From NCBI GenBank assembly GCA_946800325.1, contig OX326957.1, forward strand, positions 29,189,054-29,253,053: 64,000 nucleotides of DNA, given 5' to 3'. The translations under genes and the position numbers were made by a program. The stretch is from Luzula sylvatica (lineage: Eukaryota > Streptophyta > Magnoliopsida > Poales > Juncaceae). The notes below the pieces were generated by a model, which had not been told where the DNA came from, did not search any database, and saw only the letters and a program-made list of their open reading frames with translations. Shown piece by piece: positions 24,422 through 35,077 of this stretch (the first letter of the stretch is position 1; the number at the start of each line of letters is the position of its first letter).

Positions 24422-27400
24422 ATGCACGGGAGACCCAGGAAACCGACGAAGCAAGAGGATCCTGCCGCCGCAGCCGCCAAGTCGGCCAAGCTGAGAGAGC
24501 TCCAGTCTCAACTTCTCCATTTCCGTCACAATCACATGTAATTCATTTGTACTTTCTTTTCTCGTTTTTCTATACTCAGTTTTGATGTTTCGAACGGTAA
24601 ATTCTCCATTTCTCTGTTCAGTCTTTTTATAATTTGTTGATTTCAGTTTTGATACTTAAGCTAAGTTTTTTTCTACCATTTGACCATATTTATTCCCAAA
24701 TGTACTCCGATAAGCAAATAGATTGAACTCTCTGATCGTGAATAGCAAATTCCAATACTTGATTTTTTATTAGAACAATCTTCAGCATTCGATCATAAAT
24801 TTTGAGCTAATACGACTTCAATTCTTCTCTTTTAGATACACAAAGGAGGCTCTTTTAGCAAGTTCCAAGTTATTAGAGGTCAATCCAGAGGTTTATACTG
24901 CTTGGAACTATAGAAAACTTGCATTACAGCATAATTTAAAAGATATTTCTGATCCAGATATTATAAAATCATCTGTTCAAGATGAACTCAGACTAGTAAG
25001 TTCTTCTCTTTATTATTTTTTATTTTTTAATAACGTATATTATGTTTTATTTTATGCAATATGCAATTTTGTTCTTTGTTTTTAGGTGGAGACGGCACTG
25101 AGGAGGAATCCAAAATCATATGGTGCATGGTACCATAGGAAATGGATTTTGGGGCAAAAACTCGTACCGACTAATTTCGATCAAGAGTTTGGATTATTAG
25201 ATATGCTTTTGATGGCTGATGCGAGAAATTTCCATGGTTGGAATTATCGAAGGTACCCCTTTTCACCTTTTTAAATTTATTTCCTTCTAATTTGAATTTA
25301 TCGGATCAAATCAAGGCTAACATGAGTATAATTTCACAATTGAAAGGATAAATGATGTAAAATTGGATTAAATTTAGATTTCATTACTATTTTTCAGGTT
25401 TATTGCGAGGTTAAAGGATGTTTCAGAAGAAGAGGAGCTTAATTTCACAATGGATATGATTAATACTAATTTTAGTAATTATTCTGCTTGGCATAATAGG
25501 AGGTAAACAAATTGAATTTCCATTTCTTTTATTGAAATTTAGTTTCCATATCTTTTATCGAAATTTAATTTCCATTTCTTATTTTATCTTTTTAAATTTC
25601 TTTTTGTAGCATGCTTCTATCGAGCTTGTTAAAGAAAAAATCGAAGGGCTTTAGTGAAAAAGAGAATATTTTATCAGAAGAATCTGAACTCGTCAGACAA
25701 GCTTTATTTACGGATCCAAGTGATCAAAGTGGGTGGTTTTATCATTTATGGCTTTTAGATCAAATTTCATCTCCAAATAATAATACTAATAATCAACCCA
25801 ACTTAATATCCTCGTGGCCTTCTAATGGATCCAAAATCGTGATTTGTAATAATTCGAGGGATCAATTTGAAAAATTGCTGATTATTCTTTATTTCAATCG
25901 AGAGGTTGATGGTTTGAATTCTTGGGAAATAAAGGTGAATGGAAGAGTAATATCGAGTGAAAAATTAGCTTGGAAGCCCATTTTGGTGAATAATTCGAAA
26001 AAGTCGAAGGTTTGGGTTGCGAATTTTGAAAATTTCAATGAAGAGTTTGAAAAATATCAAAATTTTCAGATTGACGTAAGTGTAGATTTTTGTGGTAATT
26101 TTGAGAAATTGAAATTTGATGTGGAGAATAAAGGGAAGGAACGGGATTTATTTGAGGGACCATTTTTATGGAATTATCTAGATAATTGCGATAATTTACA
26201 AGTAAGCCCTCCTGATTTTATTAATTCAGAGGAAAGTGTTGAAGAAGGATCCAATTGGAATTTGAATACTTTATTGGATGAAATCACACTATTTAAGAAG
26301 ATGGCCGAAACTGAAGAAGATAGGTTTGTATTTATCTTTTTCAAAGTTATACGTTTTATGCAAAATACCAATTATTATTTATTATTAATTAATTACTATT
26401 TTTTTTTTTCAATTTTGCAGTAAATTTATGAAGTTATCATTAGCGAGACTCTTGATTGCGTACAATTCAATAAAATTCAAGGATACTTCTTTAGTGGAAA
26501 AAAACTCTTATTTTGAAGAAGCTTTAAAATTATTCAACGAATTAATAAAATTAGACCCCCCACACAAGCGATATTACGAAGATGAAATTAGTTTACTTCT
26601 ATTTAATCAGGTAATTATTAATTATTTAAATTTAATTTATTAATCATGCAATAAATATTCGCCACTAAATTGTTAATTATGATGTGCAGTTGAGTTTGAG
26701 CAAAGAGTCATTGTCAAAGCATTGTAAAAAATACGATGAATTTGGGTTTGGATGCTTCGAGCCCCAAATTTGTTTGAAAATTACGAATATGCCCTTGACT
26801 CGAATTGGATTTGCAGAGAGGCTTTTATGTGTTCAAGTTCTCGATCTTAGTCACAACAATCTCGTGTCCATTTCAGGTTATTGTAAAATGGCATAATTTC
26901 ATGCGCGCCCCTGCAAATTCTTAAAATATCACCTGTACGGCTGTACCCCTAGAAAATAGATAATATCACGGATACCCCTACAAAATATAAAAAATATCAT
27001 GAATATCCTGTATATCTTAGGAAACATAAGGAATATCATGTATACCCCTTATTTTTCTAGTTTGTTTATAATTTTTTTAAAGTAACCTACCTTTTGTTTA
27101 ATTGAAAAATTCGGAGAGGAAAGGTTTTAGTGATATTTTCTCATATTTTATAGGGGTATATTTGATATAATTAGGTTTCATAGGGTACATGTGGAACTTC
27201 CCTATAATTGTTTTTAATAAATGTACCAACCAAATTTAAATTTTAAAATGATGTACTTATTTTTTTTTCTTTTTACATTTTTTAGGGTTGGAAGCATTGC
27301 AGCTACTCGTATGCTTGAATCTAAGTCACAACCAAATAAAAAGCTTTTCTTCACTTTACCCCCTCAAAAATTTAAATTCGCTAAAAGTACTCGATTTATC

Positions 27401-27656
27401 CTATAATTTAATTGGGGCCCACTCAATAGACACGACTAGGTATTTATTCCCCTCTCCCTTGTCGCACCCATTTGAAACAAAGGGAATTTCAGAGGAATTG
27501 GAGAATGAGAATTGGGAGGCGGTGTTGTTTTTCAAATCCACGCAATTGGTGCAATTGGACGTAATTGGGAATAAAATTGCGGATGATGAGGAATTTAGGG
27601 TTTTGGTCAAGAAGGTTGTGCCTTCTATTAAATGGCTTGATGGTAATTTGGTTTGA
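24422..27656 (+). CDS. RGTA1: Rab geranylgeranyl transferase alpha subunit
   Basis: Eight exons (24422-24537, 24836-24995, 25086-25252, 25398-25502, 25610-26323, 26421-26610, 26690-26876, 27286-27656) give 669 residues, near the 678 of the Arabidopsis protein. It starts MHGRPRK, conserved in plants. Five prenyltransferase-alpha repeats follow with the Trp signatures TAWNYRK, GAWYHRKW, HGWNYRRF, SAWHNRS and SGWFYHLWLLD (about residues 55-260). A beta-sandwich-like insert (about 270-400) and C-terminal leucine-rich repeats (about 540-669; VLDLSHNNLV, CLNLSHNQI, VLDLSYNLI) complete the plant architecture. With a beta subunit and Rab escort protein it adds geranylgeranyl groups to Rab GTPases in the cytosol. 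All introns are GT-AG and phases agree. Intron 7 holds the dispersed intronic repeat. Confidence 0.95.
26885..27205. repeat. Dispersed intronic repeat in RGTA1
   Basis: Phrases such as AAAATATCATGAATATCC, GGATACCCCTACAAAAT and TAGGGGTATATTTGATAT recur, as in the DRT111 intron and the HIBADH intron. It lies wholly within intron 7. Confidence 0.65.
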
Positions 27657-28402
27657 TTTTGCTTCTTTTTTTATTAAAAATAAAATAAACTTGTTGTATT
27701 TTGCATTTTTATGTGTGTTGTATAATTAATCGGTTGTATTAACTTAAATTTTGTTTCGTTAAAATTACGAGGATTTTTAATTTTTGTTAATAAATTTTTA
27801 GCATGTTATATTAGGAATAACATTTTGTTGTTTTGTCATGCAATGCAAATAATATTACCATTAATATGATTATTAAGGATAATGCATCGCAAAATACACA
27901 ATATATTTACATGGAAGAATAAAAGAGTTCACTATTCCGTTTTATTTCAATTATATTCCGATAATTATTTGGCAGGATGAAAGAGGGAGAGAATTTTTTT
28001 ATATTTCACATTTTTTATTTTCCCACCATTCTCATGAAATAGAATCGAACCGCTATTTCATACTTTTATTTCACTTTATTTTGCTATTTTATTCCATGTT
28101 GCCCCTTTTCTTTTATTAATATCATGTAGAGTTAAATCAGTTTCTTCCACTCTTTCACCATCTCCATGAAACAGGGTTAAACCGCCACAAATATCAAGTC
28201 CACTGCACGAATCGCCACAGATAAACTGTCACAGAATCCCAAATGTCCGTTAATTCAAATATCGAGTACTGAGTACTGTCACTCAGTTAATACTAAAACT
28301 CCTACATAAACTCAGTGCACAATACCAATTAAGCAAAACACGCCACGTCATTAACAACACAAAGGTGTCCGGTTTTCATTGGATGGTTGACCATGGACCG
28401 CG
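27657..28402. other. Intergenic region between RGTA1 and the CNOT9-like gene
   Basis: No gene is seen. The last 100 bp before the TATA box contain GCCACGTCAT near 28343, an ACGT-core element of the kind bound by plant bZIP factors. Confidence 0.45.
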
Positions 28403-28403
28403 T

Positions 28404-28412
28404 CTATATAAT
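28404..28412 (+). promoter_or_regulatory. TATA box of the CNOT9-like gene
   Basis: CTATATAAT lies about 190 bp upstream of the ATG at 28602, which would place the transcription start near 28435. It is inferred from sequence and spacing only. Confidence 0.5.
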
Positions 28413-28518
28413 AATTTCTCAGTTTAGTTTCCTGACGTTTGAGCCCATCCCGTCAGTATAAAACGGCTTTCTCACTGAAAGCGAATTCCCCTCTCGTCTC
28501 TTCCAGTAATCCATCCAT

Positions 28519-28593
28519 ATGTATAGCTCGCAAGATCGAAAATCCCAAATCAAAGCTCGATTCTCCATTGTTGAAGCTTCATCTATGCTTTGA
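28519..28593 (+). other. Upstream ORF in the CNOT9-like leader
   Basis: An ATG at 28519 opens a 24-codon frame ending TGA at 28591-28593, eight bases before the main ATG at 28602. If the leader starts at the TATA-derived position, ribosomes would meet this frame first and it could lower translation of the main frame. Confidence 0.5.
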
Positions 28594-28601
28594 GTGGACA
28601 T

Positions 28602-30935
28602 ATGCCTACTCGTCGAAAGCACCAAGCTCCTCGTCCACCTGCTCCATCCAATTCTACGAGCACAAGCCAGGTGGGTGGTCGCCTCCCTCCTCCCGCTTCC
28701 TCGACTTATGGTTCTCAGGACTCATTGTGGACGTATCGTCCTCCTTCCACGTGGTTTCAACATTTCCCCCCTGCGGAGCCTCCTCGATCCACGTGGAACC
28801 AGCAGCAGCAGCAACGACAAAATCAACAATTCATTATTGATTATTTGGATCCAGCTCCGTCTCAGTTCTCCTGGAATCCTGTTTCTCAAATCACGTGGAA
28901 CCAAGTTGCTCCACCTACATGGAACCAAAATCTTCGGTCCACGTGGAATCAAGCCACGACGGTGTTTACTTCGCAAGAAATGGAAGATGACTGGCCATCG
29001 CCGCCGCTGGACTTCAGCCAAATGCTATGTGCGCGGCTTCAACCACGCGGAACCACACAATTCCGGCCAAATCTATCCCCGTTGAACCTAACAAATCAAG
29101 CCGCACGAAAGCAACGTAATCAAGCCCCCAGGATAAGAAGACTGGAGATAATACAAGAAGAAGAAGATGATTTCGAGATACCGGTGCCGGTACCAATACC
29201 GACAACGCCAAGAGATATGCAGACTGTGTATAAGCATGTACAAAACCTGCTTGATCGCAGACTTAGAAATGAGGCATTGATGTATCTTTGCAGTGTACTT
29301 TTTCTTTATCTGGATCCCCAAAATATCATCTTTCTTGGGGTTTCTTTTATAAATTTTGATCTTTCTTGGGTTTCTTGTATAAATTATGATCTTTCTTGGG
29401 TTTTCTTTTATAAATTATGATCTTTCTTGGTGTTTTTGGTAAAATTATGAAGAAAGACTCTGTAATTTGAAAAAAAAGAAAAGAAATAAATATTGGTTCT
29501 TTTCAAAATTGCAGAGAAAAGATACATTTGAGGTTTTGGCGCCTATACTTTGGAACTCCTTTGGGGTAGTAGCATCCCTTCTTCAGGTATTTCCGTAATT
29601 GTATACTTCTCTCTAATACAATATTATCATGCATAATTACATAATAATGAATTAATTATCATATGATATGAAGTAGATATTTCTTTTCCATACATACTGA
29701 AAATTCAAAATTGTTTGAAATTTTTGAATTTCAGGAGATTATAAAAGTACATCGATATCTCATTCCACCAATTCTTAGTGAGGATCAAGCACTCCATGCT
29801 TATCGTGCAGTCACTCTGTTTCAGGTTTGAAAACAAAATTCGAATTTAATTGAATTTTCTAATAAATTTTTTCTTGAATTCTTATTTTTCTTCATTTACA
29901 GTGCATGGCTAGACATGAAGAAACTAGGATGCCTTTTCTCCGTTGTAAGTTCTTATTCAAATTAACCCTTGGATTATAAAATACGATTTTTTTCGTTTAT
30001 ACCCGTTTTGAAGTCGATACTATTTTATTTATTTTTTTTTTCTTTCAGCGAATATGCATATCTATTTGTACCCATTTTTGAATAATAACTGTACAAATAG
30101 AGCCTTCGAATCACTAAGAGTCTGCTCATTGGGAGTTGTAGGTGGCCTTATTAAGGTATGGAATTCCATCTTCATTTGAAATTAATTCAATTTTCAGCAA
30201 TTTAACGACTCGATTTAACTTCGCGTAATTTTAAATTTTAATACAGACTGAAAAAGAAGAACGAAAGGAAGTAATGATACATATCCTACATAGCGAATTT
30301 GTTCCTTTGTTGCTACGCAGCTTAGAAATCGGCGCGAATTATGCTAGTATGGTCAGTACTTCAAATCTTCACATCCTTTTTTTCTTCTTCGAAAATATCA
30401 AAAAAAGACGAGCCTTTCGTACAGGTGTCGGCATTCATAATGAAGCAAATATTGATGGACGAATTGGGGTTAGAATACATCGCTCAAACGCCTGAGCGAT
30501 TTATATCTGCGTGTGGAGTGCTTCACCACTCGTTCGATAATATAAACGAAAATACCGATATACAATACGTGCGAAACCTCTTACGTTGCTTCTTCTACCT
30601 CTCGGGACACTCGAGGTAATAATTTCATTTTCATCCCCATAAAAATTCAAAATTTCCTGACTTTTTTTTTGCGGTGATAGGAGAGCGCACCTCATGAAGG
30701 AATACTTTCCGATACGGTTTTACGACGGGTATTTGGCAAAATATTATGAGGTGAGTTGATTAATATAAAGTATTAAACATGTATAAAAATGGTATATTAA
30801 GAGAATTTCTTGTTATATTTAATTTTGCAGGATGAACCGGATCTTGATGATTATGCAGAAACAATCATACACAATGTAAACAAGGCATGCTTGGAAATGG
30901 ATGTGGACTTGGATGTAAGACCGCATTACCTTTGA
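28602..30935 (+). CDS. CNOT9/RQCD1 (Caf40)-like CCR4-NOT subunit
   Basis: Nine exons (28602-29294, 29515-29586, 29735-29824, 29902-29944, 30049-30155, 30247-30351, 30425-30615, 30681-30750, 30831-30935) give 491 residues. Exons 2-9 carry the armadillo-like core: FEVLAPILWNSFGVVASLLQ, AVTLFQCMARHEETR, MHIYLYPFLNN, SLGVVGGLIK, AFIMKQILMDELGLEYI and LRCFFYLSGHSR. In CCR4-NOT, CNOT9 docks on NOT1 and recruits mRNA-binding partners for deadenylation. The core is clearly more divergent than usual, and exon 1 adds about 200 residues of low complexity with (S/P/I)TWNQ repeats. CNOT9 proteins are normally about 300 residues. This is therefore a divergent paralogue, not necessarily the housekeeping subunit. 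All junctions are GT-AG and in phase. Confidence 0.88.
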
Positions 30936-31463
30936 CTGTTAGGAGGATTAACTTATTTAGTGGCCAACTAATTTATATCTATTTGTTCATATTTTTAGCT
31001 CTTTTTTTTGGAGTAAATATTTTTAGTTCTTTTAAACTTTGATCTGTTAAGCTGGTAAATAGATAGATCGAAAGGAAATTTCTGGGTTTTTTTAAATAGA
31101 AAAAAGGAAGAAATTTTATTCATGCATAGATATTTGCTGAGTTTATAGAGCTTCTCTTTGGAAATGAAATAAATAAGGGAATGCATGTTTTTTTTTAACT
31201 TGGTTGAGATCGTTTCTTATTATGTATTTTTGCTGAGATATTTAATGGATAGTAATCAAGGTGGAAATATAATTAAATAAATTAAAAAAAGCTAATTGTT
31301 TCGACACCTTTTTTTGTTAGAATTACTAAAAAAATATTATTATTACTTATCAAATACCAACATTAAGATAACAATTATTTCGCATGGGTATTCTTCGTGT
31401 AAATAAAATTATTTCTTATACATCATTAGAATATCTTATAATGCGATGCATAAATATATTGTT
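30936..31463. other. Convergent intergenic spacer
   Basis: The CNOT9-like and HIBADH genes converge here. The sequence is AT-rich, with poly-T and poly-A runs suited to 3' ends on either strand. No gene is seen. Confidence 0.5.
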
Positions 31464-34196
31464 CTAGTTCTCATCTTTTCCTTTGTAACAATGCCGAAAC
31501 ACACACGAGAAATCCTTATTTTCAAGTCCATCCTCACATAACTTCTTATAACTGCAAAAGGAATAAGAAAAATCAAATAAAAATGTATGGACCAAAAGAA
31601 GAATTATTTTACAAAATTAAACAATTGTACTGAAAGACTAATATTCAATATTTAATATTCATTAGCATACATGTTGTACGAATAAGAAGTTAAGGGGCAA
31701 TTAAAACCCATTTCAGCCGCAGATCGAATGGCCAAGCTCAAGTCTTTTGCCTGAATTAAAATAATACAATAATAATATCATAAAATACAAGGGTATATTT
31801 TCAAAATTACAATTTAACGAGGGTTTGTATGCATTTTACCATTAATTTTGACGTAAAACCACCATCATAATTCCTTGATGAAGGCACTCCTTGCATTACT
31901 CCCGGTACCGGGTTGTATGTATCGCTATCAATCATTAAAATTTAATTATCAATTCATAAAATTTTCAAATGCAAAAACAATATAAAAAATTCATTATATA
32001 TGCACTAATATACTATTATCAAAAATATACACAAAATGTATAAGAGTACAAAATAGACTCGTGTCCCAACTCTAATAAAAATAACATTAAATTATTATTC
32101 AATAATAAGTTTTTAAAATTTTTTTTTTTTTTGACATGACACAAGGGCTTTTTGGGAAATTTCTTGTTTTATTATTTATTAAATAGAGTTTAATTTAGAT
32201 TTACCTGCTCCAACAACGAGCACTTGAAGAATTAAATACATTAGTTAAAACACTCGCTTTAATGCCGAGATTTTGGCCGAGAGAAAAGGCTTCTGATACA
32301 CCGAGCATACTTATCGCCAGTACTAGATTGTTACATATTTTTGCTGCCTGGTCCAAAAAAGCACAAAATTACATAAATAACCCTCCTTCCTATTTTATTG
32401 AAAAAGGAAAAAAAAAACACATGGGTATACTTTTGGATGGGTATACTTTTGGGGGTAATTTTAAGTGTATTTTGCAAAATGAGAAATATCACGTATACCC
32501 CTGTAGATGAGGAATATCATGAATGGCATTACAAAAAAATAAAATAAAATTCATAACTACGTTTGCTTCATTATTTTTTGTTTGTGCATTAATAAATGAG
32601 AAAATAAGGTAATTTTAGATAACTTTTTTGAGAGACTAAGATGGGATATTGATGAAATATATGTTTTGTAGGGGTGTCCATGACATGTCACATTTTGAAA
32701 GGTACACATGAAATTTGGCTAAATGTTCCATAAATTTCCCCAAAAAGCAAGAAACAGGTTAAATAAAATAGAGGAATATATTTTGAAGGAGAAGAAAAAA
32801 AATCAATAATAAAAAAGGAAATAAATAAGGGTTCTGGTACTAAAAAGTAAAAAAGAGATTTGCGTACCGATCCATTGCCAGATCCACCACAATATATTGT
32901 ATTTTTTCCCATTGAGAGAAGTAATGGTTTTGCAACTATATATGACTCTTCCAACCCGCCCACCTACAGTTAACTAATTAATTATTTTTTTGCAATTTTC
33001 AATAATGCAGGGGCCTCTATGCAATTTAACCATAATTAATGCCTTTCTTTGTGAAATTACCAAAAGATAAATATTAAATACCATGAAAGAAAGAGTGCCA
33101 GCTTGTGCAGCTGGTACGCCTCCTGAAACCGGCGCATCCAACATTACCGGCTTGTCTGTATAACCTTCCAAAAATCAAATCATAAAATAATTATAAAATA
33201 TAAAACCAAATAATTAATTAGATTAAGAAACCTTTGGATTCTTTTAATTGGAGATTTGAGACGTGTTGAGAAATATTTCTAGAAGTTTGTGGATCGATAG
33301 TAGAAGAATCGATGAATAACCATGGCCTTGTTTCTTTTTCGCCATTTAGTAACCCATTTTTCCCTTTATATACCTCCAAAACCTAGAAATAAATCACAAA
33401 CAATAAGTAAGTAAATTAAAGTTTAAAATGCAAAAACGTTAGAAACTTATTAATTTAATTACGTGGGAGGAAGAAGGGAGCATTGTGATTATGACATCAC
33501 TTGACTCGGCAAGATGGAATGGAGTTTCTTTTGTAGGTATTCCTTTTTCTGAGAATTTCTTTAAAGTGTTTTCGTTTCTATATAAATAATAGTTCTTAAT
33601 TTCTGAATTTTGAATTTATAAAGATACAAGTTTATGTGAATGAAAATATGAAATTGGAGTGAAACGTACGTGTCGTGAACCGTCAAATTGAATCCTGCTT
33701 TTATGAGATTATTCGCCATGTGAAATCCCATGTTTCCGAGACCTATAAACCCAACTTTCTACAGTTTATACATGCAAAAATATCAAATTATCATAAAAAG
33801 TTTGAAAATTGAGTCAAATAAATCAATAATTTTTTTGTGAGGCAAATAAGTCAATAAGACCTAAATTTGCACAGTGCATTTCTTTTTCAGTCAATCTAAA
33901 TTAGATCCTCACCATTTGTTTTTACATAAAATTAAACCAGAACTCTAAAAGCTTACAAAATTATCTGAATAGATAGAAAAACATAAAAAATCAATTTATA
34001 TAATGAAAAATAGTGAAAAAAATGTGAGAAATAAAAAAAAAATCGAGATTGATCACCTCACCTCAAATTGGGCTGGAATTGCACTGGAACTGAACCTACA
34101 CTTTGAACTTGAGCTCATGAAATTGAAGCCGTAGCAACTCCAGTCCCTCTGTCTGAAGATCGCCTTGCCAATTCGCAATCCTCCTCCGATCGCCAT
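31464..34196 (-). CDS. HIBADH: 3-hydroxyisobutyrate dehydrogenase, mitochondrial
   Basis: Ten exons on the minus strand (34196-34062, 33758-33670, 33577-33463, 33382-33232, 33164-33082, 32963-32868, 32347-32205, 31924-31840, 31750-31671, 31551-31464) give 354 residues. The first 45, rich in Arg and Ser and without acidic residues until the end, look like a mitochondrial presequence. [10 protein letters not shown] (47-56) is the NAD-binding loop, DAPVSGG (173-179) the substrate loop, and Lys226 in AAKICNN the catalytic lysine of beta-hydroxyacid dehydrogenases. The C-terminus [17 protein letters not shown] matches the plant form. The enzyme oxidises 3-hydroxyisobutyrate to methylmalonate semialdehyde in valine breakdown. 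It is divergent from HEN1 across an 881-bp spacer. The 520-bp intron between exons 6 and 7 holds the dispersed intronic repeat. Confidence 0.95.
32440..32720. repeat. Dispersed intronic repeat in HIBADH
   Basis: AATATCACGTATACCCCTG, GAGGAATATCATGAATGGC, TTTTGTAGGGGTGTCCATG and GTACACATGAAATTTGGC resemble the repeat in the DRT111 and RGTA1 introns. The element lies wholly inside one intron. Confidence 0.65.
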
Positions 34197-35077
34197 ATTG
34201 ATCTGTCTGAGTGTGTGTGTGTCCGTTGAGTGAGTGTGAGAGAGATGCCTGAGTTTGTCGTTTTCTGTTCTTAATTCATGTGATGATAAGAAACCGAGAT
34301 CCGAAATGTTGCATCTAACACCCGGATTAAGAATTCCGGATTATCAACGATTCGAGATTTGAAATGACGTTTAATATACAACCGGATACCAACCCGATAA
34401 CCCGATAGAACTTCTCATGCATTTTTATCTGTCGTCCTTTTCTGAGAATCGCAACAGTCTCGCTTTTTAGTACGCGTCGCCACACTCTCTCTCTCTCTCT
34501 CTCTCGCGATTTTGTGTGTTGGTACTCTCGCTCTTCTTCTCTTACTAGGTGGCGCTTCCTCTCTCTTAAACCCTAATTTGTGGAATTTGTATGTGAAATT
34601 TTGCTTTTCGATGTTTATTACTTGATTGTTTTAGTGAATAGTGATTAACACGACATGCGATTTCTGTTTTAGCTTATTTCGTTGTGAAATTTTGCTTTTC
34701 TATGCTGTCAAGTGTGGTGAAATTTCTATTATAGTCTATTGCGAGTGATTGATTTTTCAAACTCCTCCCAGTGAGAGTGCAAACAGTACCTTTTTATTGT
34801 GAATTTTATCTTTCACATGATTAGATTTGTGCTAGCTGCGTAGTTATTAAGGTCGAAATTGCATCTTAAGCCTCTCATTTTGTTGCTATTTCGTAAATGT
34901 TCCTCATATTGCAGCAAATTTTCATTTCCACCATTTTTTTGACGAGATCAAATAAAAAAACACTGTTCTTGCCATGAAAATCTGGAACTTGTGCGTTGAA
35001 ATTAATCAAGCATTCTCTCCTTTTTACAGGAAAAATCATCTGAATAAAGATCCAACAATCAAACTCAAGATAAAAAA
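34197..35077. promoter_or_regulatory. Bidirectional promoter region, HIBADH (-) and HEN1 (+)
   Basis: The two start codons face away from each other, 881 bp apart. The HEN1 side holds a CT microsatellite (about 34485-34504), a telo-box AAACCCTAA at 34568-34576, and a probable leader-intron acceptor TTTTTACAG ending at 35029. On the HIBADH side a GT run precedes the ATG. Shared control is an inference from layout. Confidence 0.5.
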
